A stretch of DNA of 64,000 nt from Flavihumibacter stibioxidans (GCF_014332695.1 NZ_MBUA01000027.1:248001-312000); one strand, 5' to 3'; numbered from the stretch's first letter, positions 17,065 through 26,601 are shown. Program-made: numbers and translations. The notes: a model not told the origin generated them from the sequence alone.

Positions 17065-19389
17065 TCAGAATGGTGCGTTTATTCCAAGCTGGAATTGTCC
17101 CTTCAGTAGTTTTACATTCTGGAACCAGCCACTGCTGATATCTGAATAGAAAGGGTCCTTCATCTTATAAGCCCAGTCGAAACGGATCATGAAATAATTG
17201 AAATCAAACCGCAGGCTGGTACCTCCTGCCACTGCGATATCCTTGTAGAGGCGACTGAGTTTAAATGCGGCTTCGTCCAGCTCAGGATTGCCCTGGTTGT
17301 TCCGGTACCATATGTTCCCTATATCCGTAAATAAGGCGCTTTTCAGGTTGATGCCAAAAAGTGTTCCGAGATTGAACCGGTATTCGATATTGGTTTCAAG
17401 CTGCAGGTCTGCAAAGCGGAAGGATTGTGAATTGGCGTAAAATTTAGAAGAGCCCGGTCCCAGCTGCCTCACCTGCCAGGCGCGCATACTGCTGGGGCCA
17501 CCTGCAAAATAGGATTTGAAAAAGGGCAGGTTATTTTCTTTGATGATATTTCCCGCCGTATCATACTGCTTTCCGTAAGGGATGCCCACCCCGACAAAAA
17601 ACCTGAACGCCCAGGAACTTCTGGGATTGTTGATGTAATGCCTGAAATCGATATCAGCTTTTGCAAAACGGTAAAGCCTGGTGTTAAGGTCAAGGGTTTT
17701 GATGTTTCCAAAAATACCGCCACTCTCTTCCAACTGGATCTTGAAGTTGTACAGTCTCTTTCCCCTGGTCCAGAACTGGCGCAGGATAAGGTATTGCGAA
17801 ATGATCAGGCCATCGTTGTACAGGTAGTTGAGGTTCGGAATCTTTTGCGCTTCCTTGTAAAAACTGTCGGTTTTGATGGTCCTTACATATTCAATATTAA
17901 AGGGGCTATAGTACCAGTTGCGATTCTTTTTATTCGTCCATTCATAACCGATAGTTGTATTCAGTGACCTGAAAGTAAGAAAATCGCGCAGGTCCGTTAA
18001 TGTTCCGCTGGCCGTGATCAGCGTGCGGGTACTTAGCAGGTTTTTTTCCGCTTTAACCCGAAAGGGAGTCACGAACTTGGGTATGCTGAAACTCTGGCCT
18101 ATACTTCCCTGAAGGGTCTGGATGATCCTGCCGCGATTGCCCAGTTCGATTCCGAAGCGCATATTGGTATTTGCCTGTATGGCTTGCCTGTTCACGTTCC
18201 TGTCGTGCAGGCCAAAATTGATCGCAAGACCAAACAAGTTGGAAGTGGTAATGAGATCCGTGGCATTGCGGCTTGCTTCCAGGTCAACCGTCAGGTTTTG
18301 TTTCTTTGCAGGGAACATATTGATTTCCGCATCTACTACTGCAAGACTGTCCACCGGCAGCAGGTCTATACCCACCTGTTGCCAGGCGCCCATTTGTCCC
18401 AGTACGTTATTGGTCCGGGAAACATCTTCCTGTTTGTATAGGGCACCGGGAAGGAGGAAATTATTCCTCAGCAGGAATGGGGTTTTGAACAGGTTTTTTG
18501 TGCTGATGATACTGATACCGTTTTTTCTGATGGTGTCTGGTGTCTGGCCGGCACCATCCTGAACCAGGGTGCGGTCCGGGAAGATCCGGATTTCACGAAA
18601 CCGGTATTGCTGCAGGTGCTCTGGGTTTTCCGTGCCGCGTTGTTTGAATACGATATCAATTTGCGGGTTCTCCCTTCTTTTCTGCACCTCTTCCAGCAAC
18701 CGGATCTGTTCAAATGGGTCCAGCCCGGGGTCTATCAGGGCTGCCACCACAGTGTCTACTTCTGCATATACGTCCTCCCGGTTGATCTTAAGGTAACCAT
18801 TGTTCCTGTATATGTTGAGCAGTCTGTCCAGTTCAAGCGATATGCTGCCATTGGAATAAGCATCTCCTTTTTTCAATTGGGATTCCCTGCGGCTGGCAAG
18901 GGCAATTGCCTGAAGGGTGGAATCGCGGAAAGCATAACCAATGGAATCCAGCCTAAGCCTTTTCCCGGTTACCACGTTGAAGACTACATTGACCCTTTGC
19001 TGGTTTTCTACCAGGTTAATGCTCGAATCCCAGCTGATGTTGCCGTACATAAATCCCGAAGCACGCAACAGGTCATTGATATAGTCCAGGGACTTTGCAG
19101 CATATATAGTGTCGAAAACGGGTGGGCGGTTGAGGATTTTCCGGAATCGCTTGCTGGTCCATTTTACCTGCAGACTGTCATCCAGCTGGTTTTCCAGTTG
19201 GGAAACCAGGTTGCTCTTTTCACTGGATGGAAGTTTTGTATCTACCTTTACGGTTGTTTTATAGATAAAAGGTTTTTCAACCGGGTAATTCTTTATCGTC
19301 CTGCAACCGGCGGCGAGCAGCAGGGGTAACCAAATAAGCATCCGGTAATAGTAATTACGGATGCGGGTGTTGGTTATATTTGCTGGCAT
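17065..19389 (-). CDS. BamA/TamA-family outer-membrane protein with lipoprotein signal (TamL-like)
   Basis: About 775 residues. The N-terminus WLPLLLAAGCRTIK is a lipoprotein signal, the hallmark of the TamL branch found in Bacteroidota; the start may be the Met at 19389 or the one at 19341 just before the hydrophobic core. The first half has POTRA-like segments (VNVVFNVVTGKRLRLDSIGYAF, GDAYSNGSISLELDRLLNIYRNNGYLKI). The second half is a beta barrel, with the family motif FAGGPSSMRAWQVRQLGPG and the closing strand GQFQLGINAPF. Homologues insert or translocate outer-membrane proteins. It is divergent from the RNA methyltransferase, whose promoter overlaps this gene's first codons. Confidence 0.9.
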   Translation of the reverse strand: MPANITNTRIRNYYYRMLIWLPLLLAAGCRTIKNYPVEKPFIYKTTVKVDTKLPSSEKSNLVSQLENQLDDSLQVKWTSKRFRKILNRPPVFDTIYAAKSLDYINDLLRASGFMYGNISWDSSINLVENQQRVNVVFNVVTGKRLRLDSIGYAFRDSTLQAIALASRRESQLKKGDAYSNGSISLELDRLLNIYRNNGYLKINREDVYAEVDTVVAALIDPGLDPFEQIRLLEEVQKRRENPQIDIVFKQRGTENPEHLQQYRFREIRIFPDRTLVQDGAGQTPDTIRKNGISIISTKNLFKTPFLLRNNFLLPGALYKQEDVSRTNNVLGQMGAWQQVGIDLLPVDSLAVVDAEINMFPAKKQNLTVDLEASRNATDLITTSNLFGLAINFGLHDRNVNRQAIQANTNMRFGIELGNRGRIIQTLQGSIGQSFSIPKFVTPFRVKAEKNLLSTRTLITASGTLTDLRDFLTFRSLNTTIGYEWTNKKNRNWYYSPFNIEYVRTIKTDSFYKEAQKIPNLNYLYNDGLIISQYLILRQFWTRGKRLYNFKIQLEESGGIFGNIKTLDLNTRLYRFAKADIDFRHYINNPRSSWAFRFFVGVGIPYGKQYDTAGNIIKENNLPFFKSYFAGGPSSMRAWQVRQLGPGSSKFYANSQSFRFADLQLETNIEYRFNLGTLFGINLKSALFTDIGNIWYRNNQGNPELDEAAFKLSRLYKDIAVAGGTSLRFDFNYFMIRFDWAYKMKDPFYSDISSGWFQNVKLLKGQFQLGINAPF
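19375..19382 (+). promoter_or_regulatory. Bacteroidota -7 box of the RNA methyltransferase gene
   Basis: TATATTTG fits TAnnTTTG and lies 31 bases before the ATG at 19414. It overlaps the first codons of the divergent TamL-like gene if that gene starts at 19389, which slightly favours its shorter start. Confidence 0.55.
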
Positions 19390-19413
19390 AGGCTGCTGAA
19401 AAAATATAAGGTA

Positions 19414-20145
19414 ATGGTTACAAAAAATCAGGTCAAATATATCCAAAGTTTAAGCCACAAAAAATTCAGGGATGAGGAAGCTGTGTTTGTGGCAGAAGGG
19501 CCAAAGGTAGTGGCAGAGTTACTGTCTATGCCCTACATGAAGGTGAAGGAATTGTATGGAACGGCCGACTGGTGGAGTTTTGCGCCGCAGAGGAAAACGG
19601 AACCAGGGTCGGTGGAAGTTACTGATTCGGAGTTGGAGCGGCTTTCCTTCCTCAAAACCCCCAACCAGGTTTTAGCTATTTTTTATAAACCCGACCTGGT
19701 GGTGGTTCCCGGCGGATGGCAATTATTACTGGACGGGATTCAGGATCCGGGCAATTTGGGAACCATTATCCGGATCGCGGACTGGTTTGGGGTAGAACAG
19801 ATTGTCTGCAGTGAAGACTGTGCCGATGCCTTTAATCCCAAAGTGGTGCAAAGTACCATGGCCAGCATCGGGCGGGTGGAAATCATTTATACAGACCTGG
19901 TTGAATATGTGAAAGCCCATGCCCATCGGGATTTCCTGGCGGCTACATTGGGTGGTACTCCTATGAAGGAAGTGAAAATACATGGCCCAAGTTCACTGGT
20001 TATCGGAAATGAATCCAGGGGAATCAGGCCCGAACTGATGCAGCACCTGAAACATTTTGTCACCATTCCCCGCACAGGCGCCGCAGAATCGTTAAATGCT
20101 GCGGTCGCTACAGGCATCCTTCTCTCACAGCTTAAAGAAGCCTGA
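19414..20145 (+). CDS. TrmH/SpoU-family RNA 2'-O-methyltransferase
   Basis: 243 residues. The N-terminal substrate-binding domain reads KYIQSLSHKKFRDEEAVFVAEGPKVV, typical of rRNA-type members. The SPOUT knot is evident from LLLDGIQDPGNLGTIIRIADWFG (motif 1, Asn/Arg), SLVIGNESRGIRPEL (motif 2) and IPRTGAAESLNAAVATGILL (motif 3), which bind S-adenosylmethionine. The target (rRNA or tRNA ribose) cannot be told from sequence. It has its own promoter box and ends 8 bases before the convergent permease gene. Confidence 0.92.
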   Translation: MVTKNQVKYIQSLSHKKFRDEEAVFVAEGPKVVAELLSMPYMKVKELYGTADWWSFAPQRKTEPGSVEVTDSELERLSFLKTPNQVLAIFYKPDLVVVPGGWQLLLDGIQDPGNLGTIIRIADWFGVEQIVCSEDCADAFNPKVVQSTMASIGRVEIIYTDLVEYVKAHAHRDFLAATLGGTPMKEVKIHGPSSLVIGNESRGIRPELMQHLKHFVTIPRTGAAESLNAAVATGILLSQLKEA

Positions 20146-20153
20146 CCGGTTCA

Positions 20154-21386
20154 CTATTTAAATTGTATCGCCCGCACCGGCTGTATCTTCCGGATGATCA
20201 GGCTGGGGATCAGCAGAACTGCCATGCAAATGATAAAAGTCCCCGCATTAACCGCCAGGATCTGCCAGGGAATCAGTTTTACTTCGGCTTTGGAGATATA
20301 GTACATTTCTTCCGGCAGTTTTATAAAGCCATACCTGGATTGAAGATAGATGAGGGTAAACGCAATGATATTGCCCAGTAAGATTCCGGCCAGGGTAATA
20401 ATGGCGCCATGGTAGAGGAATACTTTCTGTATGGTGCCATTGTACGCCCCCAGGGCTTTCAGGACTCCCACCATTCGCGTCCTTTCCAGTACCAGGATGA
20501 TCAGGCAGGTGATCAGGTTCAGCACGGCCACAATGATCATGATGAGCAGAACGATCCCGATTGTCTGGTCCTGCAATGCCAACCAGTCGAATATGCTGGG
20601 ATAGATCTCTTTAATGGTTTTGCTGTTCCAGAGATCGGGTAAATGAGTGAAGATGGTTTCATTCAGTGTATCCATCCTGCGGTAGTCGTCCAGGAAGATT
20701 TCATACCCCCCGATCTGGTTTTCCGGCCAGTTATTGAGCTTTTGGATCAATCGAAGGTCACCAATGGCAATCAGTTTGTCGTAGTCTTCAATGCCTGTTT
20801 TGTAGATGCCGGCAATATTGAGTTTCCTTGCACGGGGTGCGCTGCCATCATTCTGGATAAAATAGATCAGGATGGGATCATTTACTTTCAGGTTGAGCTG
20901 GTTGGCGGTATAGGCCGATAAAATGATCTCGTTGCTGTACCCGCTGTCGGGGTAAGACATCCAGTGACCCTCTTTCAGGAAGGATTGCAATCTCGCCGTA
21001 TCGTAATTTTTTTCTATGCCTTTAAAGAGCACGCCCTCAATGCTTTCCGATGTTTTGAGAATGGCGTTTTTGGTGGCATAGGCCTGGATGCCCGTTATGC
21101 CGGGCACAACCTTCTTCAGGTTCTGGACAGTATCATTTTTCTCGATGGGATACTCTTCAGCGATCATTACTTTATCCGGCTCGTAATGCTGAACCCTGAT
21201 ATGCCCCCAGAAATTAAAGATCTTCTGGCTGATGGCATACTGGAACCCATTGGTGAAAGCCATCGCGATGATCATGGCGGTAACACTGATGGTAGTGGCC
21301 GCAATGGCCAGCCGTATGATGAAGCGGGAAAAGGACTTCTGCGTGTTGAAGGCGATCTTCCTGGCGATATATCCTGCAATATTCAA
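20154..21386 (-). CDS. ABC transporter permease of the FtsX/LolE type
   Basis: About 410 residues from a TTG codon that begins LNIAGYIARKIAF. The frame is open for 26 more codons upstream, but a TAnnTTTG box lies between, so the short form is preferred. Motifs: NTQKSFSRFIIRLAIAATTISVTAMIIAMAFTNGF (first membrane helix), a periplasmic domain of about 200 residues, then three helices near the C-terminus with VLERTRMVGVLKALGA, the FtsX coupling motif, and IRKIQPVRAIQFK at the end. LolCE relatives extract lipoproteins from the inner membrane; no ATPase gene is adjacent, so the ATPase is presumably encoded elsewhere. Confidence 0.85.
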   Translation of the reverse strand: MNIAGYIARKIAFNTQKSFSRFIIRLAIAATTISVTAMIIAMAFTNGFQYAISQKIFNFWGHIRVQHYEPDKVMIAEEYPIEKNDTVQNLKKVVPGITGIQAYATKNAILKTSESIEGVLFKGIEKNYDTARLQSFLKEGHWMSYPDSGYSNEIILSAYTANQLNLKVNDPILIYFIQNDGSAPRARKLNIAGIYKTGIEDYDKLIAIGDLRLIQKLNNWPENQIGGYEIFLDDYRRMDTLNETIFTHLPDLWNSKTIKEIYPSIFDWLALQDQTIGIVLLIMIIVAVLNLITCLIILVLERTRMVGVLKALGAYNGTIQKVFLYHGAIITLAGILLGNIIAFTLIYLQSRYGFIKLPEEMYYISKAEVKLIPWQILAVNAGTFIICMAVLLIPSLIIRKIQPVRAIQFK

Positions 21387-21405
21387 ACGGCATGGTTTTA
21401 GGGGC

Positions 21406-21413
21406 CAAATATA
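21406..21413 (-). promoter_or_regulatory. Bacteroidota -7 box of the FtsX/LolE permease gene
   Basis: On the bottom strand the sequence reads TATATTTG. It lies 20 bases upstream of the proposed TTG start and inside the longer alternative reading frame, so it decides between the two starts. Confidence 0.55.
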
Positions 21414-21467
21414 ACGGAGAAAACTATTTTTAACCGGCCGTGTTTTGTAGACTTGTGAAGGCATTCA

Positions 21468-22796
21468 ATGCGGAATCTCAAAAAAGACTGGACAATGAAG
21501 TGTATTAGTATTGGTTTTATGGTTATGGTATCGCTGTGTTTATTGGCGCCGCAGGCTTCGCTTGTGGCCCAGGAGCCGGATGAAATTTATTACTCCAATA
21601 TCCAGAATGTAAAACTTCACCTTGCCGGCAATCCCCTGGGCTACCCGGTTATCCGCCTTGGCAGCAGTGACCAACTGGAACTTCATTTTGATGACCGGGA
21701 GGGTGGAACCAAGGCCTATTCCTATACCTGGCAACTCTGTAATGCAGACTGGACACCGGCTGTTCTGAGTCCCATGGATTATATCCGCGGCTTTACACAA
21801 CAAAGGATAATAACCTACAGGGCATCTTCGGTAGCACTCACCCGCTATACACACTACCAGCAGGTGGTGCCCGACAGGAATTGTGCTCCATCACGTTCGG
21901 GTAATTACCTGTTGAAGGTTTTCCTGAACGGGGATCCTTCCCGGCTGGCATTTACCCGCAGGGTATTGGTGGTGGAGGAAAAGGCGGCCGTTTCAGTGCA
22001 GGTACAGCAACCCTTCAATAACCAGGTGTTTACCACACACCAGAAACTGGTATTTACGGTCAATACCCGACAGTTGAATATGGTGAATGCCATGCAGCAG
22101 GTAACTGTTGCCATTCTGCAGAACAATCGCTGGGATAACAGGAAATCCGGTCTGCGGCCCACTTTCATGCGGCAGAACCAGTTGGAATATAATACCGAAC
22201 AGGATGCAGTGTTTGCGGCAGGAAAGGAGTGGAGATGGCTGGATCTGCGCAGTTTCCGTTTGCAGACTGACCGGGTGGACAGTGCGGTGTACAAATCGGG
22301 CGCAACCAATGTGTATGTTACCACGGACGCTGACCGCTCGCCGCTGCGTTTTGTATATTACCGGGATGCCAACGGCATGTTTTACAATGAGACGCTGGAT
22401 GGCATGAATCCTTACTGGCAGGGTGATTATGCGACGGTATATTTCAGTTTCCGGCCTCCCGCAGGCATGCCATTTAAAAAGGACCTTTACCTGTTTGGTG
22501 AGCTGACCAATTATGGAAGGGACAGCCAGTCGAAGATGGTGTTCAACCAGGAAAGGGGCGTGTATGAGACCTCCATCTGGTTAAAGCAGGGGTATTACGA
22601 TTATGCCTATGCGCTGAAAGAAGGGGAGGGGGCTGCGGCCACCTTTGATTTTGGTCGAACCGAGGGCAATTACTGGGAAACGGAAAATAATTATACCATA
22701 CTGGTTTATTATCGCTCGCTCGGTGGCCGTTCTGATGAACTGGTTTCGGTAACAAAGATCAACTCCCTCGCCGGCCGGCCCCGCGGTGCCTTTTAA
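21468..22796 (+). CDS. DUF5103 / type IX secretion system plug-like protein
   Basis: 442 residues with a signal peptide (the core is MVMVSLCLLAPQASLVAQ; translation may start at the first Met or at MKCISIGF). The mature part reads IQNVKLHLAGNPLGYPVIRLGSSDQLELHFDD and YSYTWQLCNADWTPAVLSPMDYIRGFT, which matches DUF5103, later linked to the plug that closes the SprA translocon of the type IX secretion system. Beta-sandwich domains follow (DLYLFGELTNYGRDSQSKM). No other T9SS gene is in the window. The family call is by recall and the function by homology. Confidence 0.8.
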   Translation: MRNLKKDWTMKCISIGFMVMVSLCLLAPQASLVAQEPDEIYYSNIQNVKLHLAGNPLGYPVIRLGSSDQLELHFDDREGGTKAYSYTWQLCNADWTPAVLSPMDYIRGFTQQRIITYRASSVALTRYTHYQQVVPDRNCAPSRSGNYLLKVFLNGDPSRLAFTRRVLVVEEKAAVSVQVQQPFNNQVFTTHQKLVFTVNTRQLNMVNAMQQVTVAILQNNRWDNRKSGLRPTFMRQNQLEYNTEQDAVFAAGKEWRWLDLRSFRLQTDRVDSAVYKSGATNVYVTTDADRSPLRFVYYRDANGMFYNETLDGMNPYWQGDYATVYFSFRPPAGMPFKKDLYLFGELTNYGRDSQSKMVFNQERGVYETSIWLKQGYYDYAYALKEGEGAAATFDFGRTEGNYWETENNYTILVYYRSLGGRSDELVSVTKINSLAGRPRGAF

Positions 22797-22806
22797 CTTC
22801 TCCCTC

Positions 22807-22830
22807 CATTCACCCATTGACCCATTCACC
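22807..22830. repeat. Tandem CATTCACC-type repeat after the DUF5103 stop
   Basis: Three 8-base units (CATTCACC, CATTGACC, CATTCACC), ten bases past the stop codon. A related 7-base ATTCACC array occurs at 38962 and, on the other strand, at 41572. Confidence 0.6.
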
Positions 22831-22857
22831 TTTTTTGTTTTTTTCCTTCCGGCCCCT

Positions 22858-22865
22858 TATCTTTG
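22858..22865 (+). promoter_or_regulatory. Bacteroidota -7 box of the SRP RNA gene
   Basis: TATCTTTG, an exact TAnnTTTG match, ends 4 bases before the first base of the RNA helix, the expected distance to the transcription start. Confidence 0.75.
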
Positions 22866-22869
22866 CGGC

Positions 22870-22970
22870 GGCAGGTCTCACACGGCCAGCTCCTACTGAA
22901 CTCCCCCAGGGTCGGAAGACAGCAAGGGTAGGTGGTCGTAGCGGCGCGATGTGAGTAGCCTGCCATTTTT
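22870..22970 (+). ncRNA. ffs: Signal recognition particle RNA, small bacterial type
   Basis: About 97 bases that fold back end to end: GGCAGG at the 5' end pairs with CCTGCC at the 3' end. The apical domain-IV region reads CAGGGTCGGAAGACAGCAAGGG, with the GGAA tetraloop and the asymmetric-loop AGCA that bind the Ffh M domain. It is followed by a T-rich tail. It guides ribosomes making membrane and secreted proteins to the membrane. The promoter box directly before it supports the 5' end. Confidence 0.93.
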
Positions 22971-23047
22971 TATTTCCCTCACTTTACGGTTTCTGCACTC
23001 TTCTTCCAATTTGCTATCTTCGTCAGCGATTAACCAAAATCACCTAC

Positions 23048-23698
23048 ATGAAATTTTTTATCGATACTGCGAATCTCGCGCAGATCAAGGAAGCAAACGA
23101 ACTCGGAATTCTCGATGGTGTAACCACCAACCCCTCCCTGATGGCCAAGGAAGGCATCAAGGGCGAAGAAAATATCATCAACCACTATAAGGCTATCTGT
23201 GAAATGGTAGATGGAGACATCAGTGCGGAAGTACTGTCCACGGAATTCAGGGCCATGGTAGAGGAAGGCCAGAAACTGGCTGCCATCCATCCCAATATTG
23301 TGGTGAAAGTGCCGATGATCAAAGACGGTATCAAAGCCATCAAGTGGTTTACCGATAACGGCATCAAAACCAACTGCACACTGGTGTTTTCAGCCGGACA
23401 GGCCATATTGGCTGCCAAGGCGGGTGCCAGCTATGTATCTCCATTCATTGGCAGGATCGACGACAGTGGCTGGGAAGGCACCGAACTGATTGGCCAGATC
23501 GCCAATATCTATGGTATCCAGGGATTCAAGACAGAAATACTGGCGGCATCTATCCGCAACCCCAATCATATCATCAAATGCGCCGAGCTGGGTGCCGACG
23601 TTTGTACCTGTCCGTTGGACTCCATTCTGGGACTGCTGAAACATCCCCTGACCGATATCGGCCTGGCCAAGTTCCTGGAAGACGCCAAGAAAATGTAA
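23048..23698 (+). CDS. Transaldolase / fructose-6-phosphate aldolase-like
   Basis: 216 residues, the short TalC/Fsa type. It starts [16 protein letters not shown]; the substrate motif GVTTNPSL is at about 25-32, the Schiff-base Lys is in NIVVKVPM (K85-88 region), and [11 protein letters not shown] follows. It probably transfers the dihydroxyacetone unit in the non-oxidative pentose phosphate path; transaldolase versus FSA activity cannot be separated by eye. A TATCTTCG element about 30 bases before the start may be its promoter. A terminator hairpin follows. Confidence 0.93.
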   Translation: MKFFIDTANLAQIKEANELGILDGVTTNPSLMAKEGIKGEENIINHYKAICEMVDGDISAEVLSTEFRAMVEEGQKLAAIHPNIVVKVPMIKDGIKAIKWFTDNGIKTNCTLVFSAGQAILAAKAGASYVSPFIGRIDDSGWEGTELIGQIANIYGIQGFKTEILAASIRNPNHIIKCAELGADVCTCPLDSILGLLKHPLTDIGLAKFLEDAKKM

Positions 23699-23750
23699 GG
23701 TGGGGACTAGCGTATACCAATGACGCAAAAGTTTTCCGCTTTGAATAGGC

Positions 23751-23785
23751 AAATACCTTCCCTCACCGGAGGGTATTTCATTTTT
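23751..23785 (+). terminator. Rho-independent terminator after the transaldolase gene
   Basis: An 11-bp stem with one G-T pair (AAATACCTTCC with GGAGGGTATTT) and a 6-base loop is followed by CATTTTTTG. It lies 52 bases after the stop and marks the left edge of the accessory patch. From here to 23928 no gene is seen. Confidence 0.85.
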
Positions 23786-23958
23786 TGTGTATGGTGTCGG
23801 TATTCCGGCATCCATTAAAGATTCATACCATCACTGAGTCAAAAAATCGGCAGTGAAGTATAAAGTAATACGGTTAAGCCAATAGCATCTGGTAAGCATA
23901 TCACTGTTTCTGGTTGAAATATAATTGACAGGTAAACAATGAAGAGGGACGGATACGA

Positions 23959-25746
23959 ATGAAGGCGGACATGTCAGCCTTCGTGTTTGACTACATGCTC
24001 AAAGATCATTTGGGCAATGTACGCACAGTGATTACTGATGAGCAAGAGCAAGGTTCTGATCTTGCATCGATGGAAGAAGGAACTGCTGTTCGAGAAGAGG
24101 CAGTTTTTTCGAACATTGGGAATACCAGGGTGGCTAAACCCGTTGGCTACCCGGTTGATAATTACACAAGTCCTAATGAAAAAGTAGCCAAAGTTACAGG
24201 AAGTGGTCAACGTATAGGGCCGGGTGTGCTGCTTAAAGTAATGGCAGGGGATAAATTTAACCTGCGTGTAAATAGCTGGTACAAAACAAATGGCACTACG
24301 CCTTCTGCGCCAATCACAGATTTTATTGTTGATCTTGTTTTCATGATGGCGGCTCATGTTGGAAATGCTGCAACAAAGGGTACTATGACTGAATTGCAAA
24401 ATAGTGGTGTGTTTACACCAGGAGCCGGCAGTTTTTTAAACACACAAAACAGCTATGCCAGTACCCGTCCAAAAGCGTTCGTAAGTTGGGTGTTGTTTGA
24501 TGAGCAGCTAAAAATTGCAAAAGATGCCAGCGGTAATATCATAGCCAGTGGTTATAGTGGGTACGAACAGGTGCCAGCAGAATCAGTTTATAACAATGGT
24601 ACTGATAATCCTAATGTATACGAACACATCTGGGCAAATTTACCTGTTAATAAAAACGGTTATTTGTATATTTATGTAAGTAATGAAACACCGAATATTG
24701 ACGTGTACTTTGACAACCTTCATGTAACGCATATAAAAGGACCGATACTGGAAGAGACGCATTATTATCCGTTTGGACTCACCATGGCAGGCATTAGTTC
24801 CAAGGCCATGGGGAAGTTGGATAATAAGTATGAATTTGGAGGGAAGGAGAAACAAGAAAAAGAGTTCTTGGATGGTTCTGGTTTGGAGATGTACGACTTC
24901 GGCGCACGAAACTACGATCCGCAGATAGGAAGGTGGCATACGATTGATCCATTATCGGAACAATACCGAAGGTGGTCACCCTATAATTATGCATTAAACA
25001 ATCCGATTAGATTTACTGACCCGGATGGAATGAGTGTAAATGATTTTGTGAAAGATGACAAGACAGGAAAAATAAGATGGGACAACAACGCAAACTCACA
25101 AGCATCGACACAGGTAGGCGAAACGTATTTAGGCAAAACGTTGAAGTTTGAGTTCAACAGTTATATTGATGCAAAACTTTGGGATGGGCCATTAGGAAAC
25201 CTTCCTGCAGGTGATAAACTGACAACAACAGTCTATGTTACAGGGAACGAAAATGAAAAGGGTGAGCTAACAAGTGTTTCCGCAGGTAATCATCCAGACG
25301 TTGGTCCCACGCCAACGTCTCCTATAGACAATGGCAGAGATTTTTATCCTGGACTGGGAAAGGACCAAAATAAGTTTAATGCCGCAGCAACTGCTGACGG
25401 CGGATTTAACGTTAGTATGGAGCAACATGCAAGTGTTTCTAAAAGCGAAGAAATTGGACTAAACCAAATGGGTTATAACATTGTAAACGTTGCTCAAAAG
25501 TTGGATGTAAATATCTCTGCACAAGGCAATGTTTCTGTCTCTGCTGCAACTGACGTTTTTCCCTCTGCAACTCTTAAAGTCAATGGTATGACTGTTATGC
25601 AGTACAGTCAGCCCTCATTTGAAAAAACTCATGGTGCTCCGGGTTCTGGGCATACGTCCCCAATAATCTCAAGCGGTGGGTATTATCCACCACGACCAAC
25701 ATATAACACCTCTTACTTGCCTGCAAACTGGTATAAAAGACTGTAA
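23959..25746 (+). CDS. 5'-truncated RHS-repeat protein tip with variable C-terminal domain (candidate polymorphic toxin)
   Basis: 595 residues. Residues 8-20 ([13 protein letters not shown]) and about 270-360 ([66 protein letters not shown]) are the RHS-associated core. After the DPDGM boundary come 240 residues unlike the core: the domain that varies between RHS proteins and is commonly a toxin. No catalytic motif was recognised. The protein lacks the thousands of residues of YD repeats and any signal peptide. RHS-like codons (VNNEEGRIR) continue upstream of the Met to a TGA at 23926, so the 5' part has been lost or this is a displaced tip. The region looks more AT-rich than its neighbours. 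Confidence 0.8.
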   Translation: MKADMSAFVFDYMLKDHLGNVRTVITDEQEQGSDLASMEEGTAVREEAVFSNIGNTRVAKPVGYPVDNYTSPNEKVAKVTGSGQRIGPGVLLKVMAGDKFNLRVNSWYKTNGTTPSAPITDFIVDLVFMMAAHVGNAATKGTMTELQNSGVFTPGAGSFLNTQNSYASTRPKAFVSWVLFDEQLKIAKDASGNIIASGYSGYEQVPAESVYNNGTDNPNVYEHIWANLPVNKNGYLYIYVSNETPNIDVYFDNLHVTHIKGPILEETHYYPFGLTMAGISSKAMGKLDNKYEFGGKEKQEKEFLDGSGLEMYDFGARNYDPQIGRWHTIDPLSEQYRRWSPYNYALNNPIRFTDPDGMSVNDFVKDDKTGKIRWDNNANSQASTQVGETYLGKTLKFEFNSYIDAKLWDGPLGNLPAGDKLTTTVYVTGNENEKGELTSVSAGNHPDVGPTPTSPIDNGRDFYPGLGKDQNKFNAAATADGGFNVSMEQHASVSKSEEIGLNQMGYNIVNVAQKLDVNISAQGNVSVSAATDVFPSATLKVNGMTVMQYSQPSFEKTHGAPGSGHTSPIISSGGYYPPRPTYNTSYLPANWYKRL

Positions 25747-25748
25747 TT

Positions 25749-26162
25749 ATGCTTAAGCCTTCGTTTGTAAATATTCTGCTTTACCTGCTTCTAAAGTATA
25801 TGTTAGTATATGCGATTTTTATGCTCGTCACTAATAATTTTAAGATGCTGCAGATACAAAACATTAAAAATGGCAGCGACTTGTTTTATTATCTATGGAT
25901 AATTTCATTGATTCCTGTTATAAACATGATATTGTTTTCTGCTCCACTTTTCTTGGCCTTCAAAGCTAAAAGAAGAATTTACTTTCTTGTTTTAGTAGGG
26001 TTAGTAATAGTTGCAGAATACTTTGTTTACGTCTATTTTACTTCTCAGAAACATATAGACGTCAGGGGAGTGGCTATTGAATTGATTGGCTTGGTTGTTT
26101 TTTATTTATGTTTCTTCAGGTCCATAAATTTGATATTTATGCAAAGGGGCACAAAACGATGA
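25749..26162 (+). CDS. Small four-helix membrane protein behind the RHS tip (candidate immunity protein)
   Basis: 137 residues starting two bases after the stop of the RHS tip gene. Four hydrophobic segments are evident: about 8-26 (NILLYLLLKYMLVYAIFML), 46-72 (FYYLWIISLIPVINMILFSA), 78-97 (IYFLVLVGLVIVAEYFVYVYF) and 110-128 (ELIGLVVFYLCFFRS). It is strongly AT-rich. It resembles nothing I recognise. Its position directly behind a toxin-like RHS C-terminus is where immunity genes are normally found; that role is inference. The stop codon lies inside the left arm of a long hairpin. Confidence 0.65.
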   Translation: MLKPSFVNILLYLLLKYMLVYAIFMLVTNNFKMLQIQNIKNGSDLFYYLWIISLIPVINMILFSAPLFLAFKAKRRIYFLVLVGLVIVAEYFVYVYFTSQKHIDVRGVAIELIGLVVFYLCFFRSINLIFMQRGTKR

Positions 26163-26194
26163 AGCCGCTCATTGAGCGGCTTCATCGTTTTGTG
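26150..26194 (+). terminator. Long hairpin overlapping the end of the candidate immunity gene
   Basis: Perfect 22-base arms (left arm CACAAAACGATGAAGCCGCTCA) with a single-base spacer are followed nine bases later by a run of seven T. The TGA stop at 26160-26162 is in the left arm. It probably terminates the RHS/immunity transcript. From here to 26316 no convincing gene is seen. Confidence 0.7.
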
Positions 26195-26316
26195 GGCGAA
26201 TACTTTTTTTGCTTTATGGGATTGCAGGAAGGCATTGAGCAGGGCGAAGACATCGGCTTTGACTTCGCTGCCCAGCTTTTGGATATCCACGATTTACTCA
26301 CCACATTTGGCAGGTC

Positions 26317-26601
26317 TTACTTCACCGGCTTCTGATATATATTGAACACTCTGAGGATAATGATCTGCGCTTCCGTTACCGTATAGTGAATGGTAAACGG
26401 AAAAGTATCTACGGGCTTCACGCGCACCTGATTATAGCGGATAGCCGAAGCTGAAGGCAATTGCTGGATTTTAGCAAAATACCGGTTGATGGTATCAGTG
26501 AACTCAAAGCCCAGCCCATCGGAGAGACCGTTGTAATAGTCAACAGCCTGATCAATATCATTAACGGCATCGGCAGATAAGACGAGTTCAAAAGTACTCA
26601 T
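26317..26601 (-). CDS. RelE/ParE-family toxin
   Basis: 94 residues. It starts FELVLSADAVNDIDQAVDYYNGLSDGLGFEF, the helical hairpin of ParE, followed by the beta sheet with IRYNQVRVKPVDTFPFTIHYTV and IIILRVFNIYQKP, matching the family ending (V-x-H). ParE toxins poison gyrase and RelE toxins cut mRNA on ribosomes; this one is closer to ParE by the helical hairpin, but the target is not proven. It lies last in a leftward three-gene set, directly after its antitoxin. Confidence 0.88.
   Translation of the reverse strand: MSTFELVLSADAVNDIDQAVDYYNGLSDGLGFEFTDTINRYFAKIQQLPSASAIRYNQVRVKPVDTFPFTIHYTVTEAQIIILRVFNIYQKPVK

Noticed and set aside
26102-26290. Leftward reading frame beginning MDIQKLGSEVKADVF
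   Set aside because: It runs through the long hairpin behind the candidate immunity gene and gives no recognisable domain; the codons in the hairpin only mirror the opposite strand.
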